A stretch of 11,014 nucleotides of DNA from Bacteroidales bacterium (GTDB lineage Bacteria; Bacteroidota; Bacteroidia; Bacteroidales; Muribaculaceae), in assembly GCA_004557195.1 (NCBI GenBank), contig SFER01000060.1, forward strand, positions 1-11,014. The letters are read 5' to 3'. Shown one piece after another: positions 6,944-11,014 of the stretch; position 1 is the stretch's first letter; each line of letters opens with the position of its first letter. The translations under genes and the position numbers were made by a program. The notes under the pieces are model-generated. The model was given only the letters and a program-made list of their open reading frames with translations. It searched no databases and was not told the DNA's origin.

Positions 6944-8941
6944 ATGAAGAAGTATTTATCTTTAATTGTTGTTTTAGCAACTGCATTTCAGATGCAAGCG
7001 TGGAAGCCGTTGATGGTGGGACACCGCGGCAGTTCAATTGGTGTGGAAAACACCCGTGAAAGTTTCATTAATGGTGTAGAAATCAAAGGGTATGACGGAC
7101 TCGAATGTGATGTGCGTGTAACCAAAGATGGTGTTTATGTGATTTCACACGACGAAACCACCAACAGGGTCGGAGGCGCGCTCACTGTCGCAGAAGCCAC
7201 CTACGAGGCACTTGCGGCAGAGACTTATTCGCAAACACGTAGCGGAGTTACCTACAGCGGCAAGATTTGCACTGTGGCGGAATATCTCGACATTTGTGTT
7301 GAGAAAAATGTGTTCCCGGTAATAGAATTGAAATGGGCTACCGGAATCAACAACAATGACATGAGCAATTTTCCCGGGCTTATGAAATTGGTTACCGACC
7401 GCGGATTGGAGAAAAAAGTGGTGTTTCTCACCTCGATGCAAAGCAGTCTTTTATACATTCGACAAAATTACCCCGATGTGAAATGTCAGTTCCTTTGCAC
7501 CTCACTTGCCACGAGCAAGGTGGATTGGTGCAAGGAAAATGGACTTGAGCCGTCGATATCGGTAGGCTATTTCGACCAACAGTTGCTGCTCAAATACCAC
7601 AAGGCAGGGATGAATGCAGCGTGCTGGGTGGTTGACAGCGAAGCAAACTATAAGAAATATGCTGCAATGGGTGTGTATATGATTACATCCAACAGCCTTG
7701 TGAAATCGGAATTGCCCGAAGTGGAAGAAGTTGATTGGGATGCAATTCCCGAAGAACTTGAGCCTCTCAATATCACCTTCACAGAAGTGTGGAGCCGCAC
7801 AGTGGCTAAAGACAACTTGCCTACCAACTTTCCCGCCGGCACAAACACCACTTATAAGACAGGTCAGCAGGCTGCATTTGTAGATGGAAAATTTATCATC
7901 AGCGACTACGGTACAAGCAAATTACTTACAATAGACAAGGATTGCACCGAAGCAACCATATCGGATGGCTATCCGATGCACGGAATCACCACCGACGATG
8001 CCGACAACCTAATCCAACGCGGAGAAGCCGGCTATTCTTCAAAGCCGAGTGTGGTGTATATCACTAAGAAAGGTGAAACAACACCTGTGAAAGTGGAGTT
8101 TTCGATTCCCGCAGATGCTACCGGACAGACAAATTTCGTTGCGGCAATGGGCGATGTGTTTTCGAGTGAGGGAGGATATGTATATGTGTATCCCAACGGA
8201 CAAAAAATCGTGTATGCCATTCATATCGCTAATGGCGAATATAAAGGGATGGAAACATATCCCAATTTGTCAATTGCGGCAAGCACCGCCGGCATTATAA
8301 TTCCATATAGCGATTCCGACCCGGCAAAATTCATATATATGGTGAGAAATCAAGGATTCTATCGCTATGACAATGGCGATAAAGGAGCAATCCTTACCGG
8401 TGCGAGCACCACAGCGCCGGCTCGCAACAGTTCTCTCGGAGGTGCTTTTTTCTCACTTGATGGACACGAATTGCTTGTGCATCCCTCAGGAAAGAATTAT
8501 TCCGGAGGATTTTCAATTAAGGATGTTAGCGCCGGTAATGCAACACTTGCCACTGTTGCCGAACTTGGAACAACTGCAAGCGCATACGGCTCAAATCCAT
8601 CGGTAGGCTCATTCTTTAGAGCCGTTCCATCGGGAACCAGTCAATACGACCTCTATTTCTATACAATGGGGTTTGGATACGGACTTTATCGCATCAAATC
8701 CGTTCCTTCATCGGTTGAAAGCATCGGAACAGACAATGAAGTGAAGATAACATTCATCGATAGAGACCATTTGAGAATAGATTCGTCAAACTCCGACGAA
8801 ATTACAGTGTTCTCGGTAAGCGGCAGCGTAATGATGCGCCAAAGAGTCGATGAAAGCAACGTAGTTGACATCACAAGTCTCAACCCCGGTGTCTATATCC
8901 TTGCAGCCGGAAACAAAGCAGCAAAGATAATGAAGCGATAG
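6944..8941 (+). CDS. Secreted glycerophosphodiester phosphodiesterase with propeller-like region and sorting domain
   Basis: The 665-aa product starts at the ATG at 6944. An in-frame GTG at 6878 lies in the terminator loop and would spoil the signal peptide MKKYLSLIVVLATAFQMQA. Cleavage is likely after A14 or A19. Residues 23-255 form a GDPD TIM barrel that hydrolyses glycerophosphodiesters to glycerol-3-phosphate and an alcohol: H27-R28-G, E35-N36-T, E54/D56 in LECDVRVTKDG, H69-D, E128 in VIELK, and W228. All usual catalytic and metal-binding residues are present. Residues about 275-590 match no family I recognise. They are rich in Gly, Tyr and beta-strand-like segments repeating about every 45-50 residues, suggesting a propeller. 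The last 75 residues have the pattern of a type IX secretion type A sorting domain (ITVFSVSGSVM, then VDITSLNPGVYIL and a basic end). It is therefore probably secreted or surface-attached. It has its own promoter and no partner gene alongside. The GDPD call is strong, the middle region uncertain. Confidence 0.9.
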   Translation: MKKYLSLIVVLATAFQMQAWKPLMVGHRGSSIGVENTRESFINGVEIKGYDGLECDVRVTKDGVYVISHDETTNRVGGALTVAEATYEALAAETYSQTRSGVTYSGKICTVAEYLDICVEKNVFPVIELKWATGINNNDMSNFPGLMKLVTDRGLEKKVVFLTSMQSSLLYIRQNYPDVKCQFLCTSLATSKVDWCKENGLEPSISVGYFDQQLLLKYHKAGMNAACWVVDSEANYKKYAAMGVYMITSNSLVKSELPEVEEVDWDAIPEELEPLNITFTEVWSRTVAKDNLPTNFPAGTNTTYKTGQQAAFVDGKFIISDYGTSKLLTIDKDCTEATISDGYPMHGITTDDADNLIQRGEAGYSSKPSVVYITKKGETTPVKVEFSIPADATGQTNFVAAMGDVFSSEGGYVYVYPNGQKIVYAIHIANGEYKGMETYPNLSIAASTAGIIIPYSDSDPAKFIYMVRNQGFYRYDNGDKGAILTGASTTAPARNSSLGGAFFSLDGHELLVHPSGKNYSGGFSIKDVSAGNATLATVAELGTTASAYGSNPSVGSFFRAVPSGTSQYDLYFYTMGFGYGLYRIKSVPSSVESIGTDNEVKITFIDRDHLRIDSSNSDEITVFSVSGSVMMRQRVDESNVVDITSLNPGVYILAAGNKAAKIMKR

Positions 8942-8962
8942 CGCGTTCCCCTCCCGGAATAT

Positions 8963-8998
8963 CCCTATGTAACTTTGTAGTTTCTTTACATTTCAGGG
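8963..8998 (+). other. Foldback structure after the GDPD gene
   Basis: CCCTATGTAA (8963-8972) can pair with TTACAT (8986-8991) and AGGG (8995-8998), giving 6 and 4 bp separated by a 3-nt bulge with a 13-nt loop. GTTCCC at 8945-8950 could instead pair with GGGAAC at 8996-9001. A further 7-bp inverted repeat joins 8999-9005 and 9058-9064. No T-run follows, so this is at best a non-canonical 3' end structure. The loop also contains TAACTTTG (8970-8977), an exact -7 match on the forward strand. The rest of the 242-bp spacer has no clear gene apart from the tiny frame listed separately. Confidence 0.3.
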
Positions 8999-9079
8999 AA
9001 CTCCATTCAAATCCGAAATCTGCGTCGTCTTCTTAGTACGATTAGCGTCGGTGAGAGTGGAGTTTCTCTTGTGCATCAT
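8993..9079 (-). other. Possible 28-codon small reading frame or gene remnant
   Basis: On the reverse strand an ATG at 9077-9079, followed by a second ATG, opens a 28-codon frame ending in TGA at 8993-8995. The peptide is basic and polar, beginning MMHKRNSTLTDANRTK. The same frame stays open for about 17 more codons past the TGA to the end of the GDPD gene, so the TGA may interrupt a longer former frame. No promoter or Shine-Dalgarno sequence is evident upstream on that strand. It could be a small peptide gene, a remnant, part of a dispersed repeat, or chance. Confidence 0.2.
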
Positions 9080-9156
9080 AATAGGCTTTGTGGGGGAGTG
9101 ATTGGAAAATATTGAGGATGTGGAGCGAAATGCGGGATATATTGACGAAAAATTAG

Positions 9157-9164
9157 TAATTTTG
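9157..9164 (+). promoter_or_regulatory. Promoter -7 box of the UvrD/PcrA-type helicase gene
   Basis: TAATTTTG matches TAnnTTTG exactly and is followed by CAG, the same 11-nt core as at the uvrB promoter. As there, 19 nt separate the box from the start codon, here GTG at 9184. No -33 TTTG box is seen at the usual distance. The predicted leader is about 14 nt. Confidence 0.55.
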
Positions 9165-9183
9165 CAGTTCTAAAATTTGGATT

Positions 9184-11014
9184 GTGGAAGAGTATATAAA
9201 TCAACTTAATGACCAGCAACGCGATGCCGTGCTCTACGACGACGGTCCTTCGCTCGTGATAGCCGGCGCCGGTTCGGGCAAAACGAGGGTTCTCACCTAC
9301 AAGATTGTGCATCTCATCAGGAAGGGATACAACCCGTCGCGTATTCTCGCATTGACATTCACCAACAAGGCTGCACGCGAGATGAAATCGCGTATTGCAA
9401 CGTTGCTCGATGAGAATGTCGCTGCAAAGCTGTGGATGGGCACTTTCCACTCTATTTTTCTCAAAATCTTGAGATTTAATTGCGAGAAAATCGGGTTTAA
9501 AAACGATTTTACCATTTACGATACAACCGACTCGAAATCGCTCGTGAAAATGCTCCTAAAGGATATGGGGCTTGACGAGAAAATCTATAAGCCCAACGAT
9601 GTGTTGAATGCAATATCGATTGCAAAAAACTGCCTTATTTCTCCGAAAAGTTATTCTGAGAATAGGGATTTGAGACGAGAGGATGCAAATCGCGACATGC
9701 CTCAAATTTATGCTATCTACAACGCATATATGAGCAGATGCAGGGCATCGAATGCAATGGATTTTGATGATATTCTTTACTATACGAATGTGTTGCTGCG
9801 CGACTATCCCGATGTGTGCGAGAAGTATCAAGATTATTTCGAGTATATCCTCGTCGATGAGTATCAAGACACGAATTTTGCCCAGCACATTATCGTGAGC
9901 CAATTGAGCAAGAAGCGGAACAAATTGTGTGTGGTGGGCGATGATGCTCAAAGCATATATTCATTTAGAGGCGCCAACATCGGCAATATTCTTTCGCTTG
10001 AAAAGCGCATCAAAGAGCTAAAAGTGTTCAAACTTGAGCAAAACTACCGTTCGACACGAAATATAATAAATGCAGCCAATTCTCTCATTGCTAAGAACCG
10101 CAAGCAGATTGAGAAGCATATCTTCTCAAACAACGAGGAGGGGCAAAAAGTTGCCGTGAAAAAAGTAACGTCGGGCTATGAGGAGGGCTATATGATAGTG
10201 AGCCGGATAGTTCAGCTGAAGGCGTTGCAATCTTCGACCTACGACGATTTTGCAATTCTTTATAGAACAAATGCCCAGAGCCGCTTGCTTGAGGAAGCAT
10301 TCAGAAACAAGAATATCCCCTATCGCATATATGGAGGACTCAGCTTCTATCAGCGAAAAGAGGTGAAAGATGTGATTTCCTATTTCCGACTCACAGTCAA
10401 TCCCAGCGATGACGAGGCATTAAAGCGCATCATCAACAACCCTCCGAGAGGTATTGGCGACACAACTGTGGGAAAGATTACCGGCGCGGCAGTGAGATTG
10501 CAGTGCAGTATGTGGGAGGTAATGACCAATTACACCGATGAAATCAATGTGAACAAAGGCACCTTGAACAAACTAAATATGTTTGTGTCGATGATGCAGA
10601 AGTTTATTGATTTATATAATTCCAACACCCCGGCAGATGCATTGGCGAGCAAGATTATAACCGATTCGAGGCTTCTTGCTGTGCTTGAAACGGAAAATAC
10701 GCCCGAAAATGTGAGCCGTCGAGAGAATATCAACGAAATAATGGCAGGCGTGCAAGAATTTGTGAATATGCGAATCGAGCAAGGAATCGATGAGCTAACA
10801 TTATCTCATTACCTGTCTGAAATATCGCTTGCTACCGACCAAGATGGCGATGACACCGGCGAAGGTCCGCGTGTAACGATGATGACAATCCACGCAGCCA
10901 AAGGTCTTGAGTTCCGGAATGTGTTTATAGTGGGGGTTGAAAAAGACCTTTTTCCATCAAAACGATGCAGAACTGCAAGTGAACTTGAGGAGGAAAGGCG
11001 CTTGATGTATGTAG
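9184..11014 (+). CDS. UvrD/PcrA-type superfamily 1A DNA helicase (3' end cut by window)
   Basis: 610 codons of a 3'-5' DNA helicase of the UvrD/PcrA group are visible; the frame is still open at the right edge. These helicases unwind DNA in nucleotide excision and mismatch repair and remove RecA or stalled complexes. Motifs in order: Q-motif LNDQQRDAV (8-16), motif I GAGSGKT (28-34), Ia TFTNKAAREMKSR (58-70), Ib GTFHS (86-90), II VDEYQDT (224-230), III VGDDAQSIYSFRGA (251-264), IV LEQNYRST (284-291), IVb with YGGLSFYQRKEVKD (383-396), PRGIG (421-425) and V TIHAAKGLEF (568-577). Motif VI is just being entered (EEERRLMYV at the edge). About 150-180 residues would be missing given a usual length of 720-780. 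The start is GTG at 9184: no ATG lies between the in-frame stop TAA at 9157-9159 and the Q-motif, and GTG gives the typical short N-terminus. It appears to be its own transcription unit. Whether to name it pcrA or uvrD cannot be settled here. Confidence 0.96.
   Translation, partial: MEEYINQLNDQQRDAVLYDDGPSLVIAGAGSGKTRVLTYKIVHLIRKGYNPSRILALTFTNKAAREMKSRIATLLDENVAAKLWMGTFHSIFLKILRFNCEKIGFKNDFTIYDTTDSKSLVKMLLKDMGLDEKIYKPNDVLNAISIAKNCLISPKSYSENRDLRREDANRDMPQIYAIYNAYMSRCRASNAMDFDDILYYTNVLLRDYPDVCEKYQDYFEYILVDEYQDTNFAQHIIVSQLSKKRNKLCVVGDDAQSIYSFRGANIGNILSLEKRIKELKVFKLEQNYRSTRNIINAANSLIAKNRKQIEKHIFSNNEEGQKVAVKKVTSGYEEGYMIVSRIVQLKALQSSTYDDFAILYRTNAQSRLLEEAFRNKNIPYRIYGGLSFYQRKEVKDVISYFRLTVNPSDDEALKRIINNPPRGIGDTTVGKITGAAVRLQCSMWEVMTNYTDEINVNKGTLNKLNMFVSMMQKFIDLYNSNTPADALASKIITDSRLLAVLETENTPENVSRRENINEIMAGVQEFVNMRIEQGIDELTLSHYLSEISLATDQDGDDTGEGPRVTMMTIHAAKGLEFRNVFIVGVEKDLFPSKRCRTASELEEERRLMYV

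Noticed and set aside
9142..9147. TTGACG resembling a sigma-70 -35 box before the helicase gene
   Set aside because: Bacteroidetes promoters do not use this element, and its distance to the TAATTTTG box (about 9 bp) does not fit a -35/-10 pair.
9076..9450. 124-codon reverse frame at the start of the helicase gene
   Set aside because: It is mostly antisense to helicase motifs I, Ia and Ib, and shows no features of its own.
1..11014. CRISPR array, tRNA or rRNA genes, insertion sequence, phage or defence genes
   Set aside because: No spaced direct repeats, cloverleaf-like sequences, transposase or integrase frames, or long terminal inverted repeats were seen on reading the window.

Overview
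The window comes from a member of the Bacteroidetes, most likely order Bacteroidales and possibly a Muribaculaceae-like gut lineage (the family is an inference). The support is: promoters of the Bacteroidetes type (-7 box TAnnTTTG) in front of several genes, start regions without strong Shine-Dalgarno sequences, a dipeptidyl-peptidase resembling Porphyromonas DPP5, and a secreted enzyme ending in what looks like a type IX secretion sorting domain. Nothing in the proteins points to a plasmid, phage, integrative element or defence island. Most of the window is ordinary chromosomal sequence.

Layout. Positions 1-227 are intergenic. They hold a leftward promoter-like box at the very edge, a near-perfect GC-rich palindrome and a five-copy hexamer repeat. 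A small leftward gene of the YhcH/YjgK/YiaL (DUF386) family occupies 228-677. A 125-bp divergent intergenic region separates it from a rightward three-gene unit: uvrB (803-2884), a YgiQ-family radical SAM protein (2874-4733, overlapping uvrB by 11 bp) and an S9-family peptidase resembling DPP5 (4736-6841, 2 bp after the previous stop). This unit ends in a strong hairpin terminator (6861-6898).

A -7 box starts 3 bp after the terminator stem and drives a separate gene (6944-8941). Its product is a secreted glycerophosphodiester phosphodiesterase domain fused to a long beta-rich, propeller-like region and a C-terminal sorting-type domain. A 242-bp intergenic region follows, with foldback structure and a possible tiny reverse-strand reading frame. 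The window ends inside a UvrD/PcrA-type DNA helicase gene that starts with GTG at 9184 and runs off the right edge (610 codons visible, motif VI and the C-terminus missing).

Functionally, UvrB and the UvrD/PcrA-type helicase belong to DNA repair and share the same 11-nt promoter core with identical spacing to their start codons. The DPP5-like peptidase and the GDPD fusion belong to the cell envelope or exterior, in peptide and phosphodiester breakdown. The YgiQ protein and the DUF386 protein are conserved families with poorly settled roles. I found no strong candidate for a wholly new system. The most unusual items are the architecture of the GDPD fusion protein and the intergenic region at 8942-9183.
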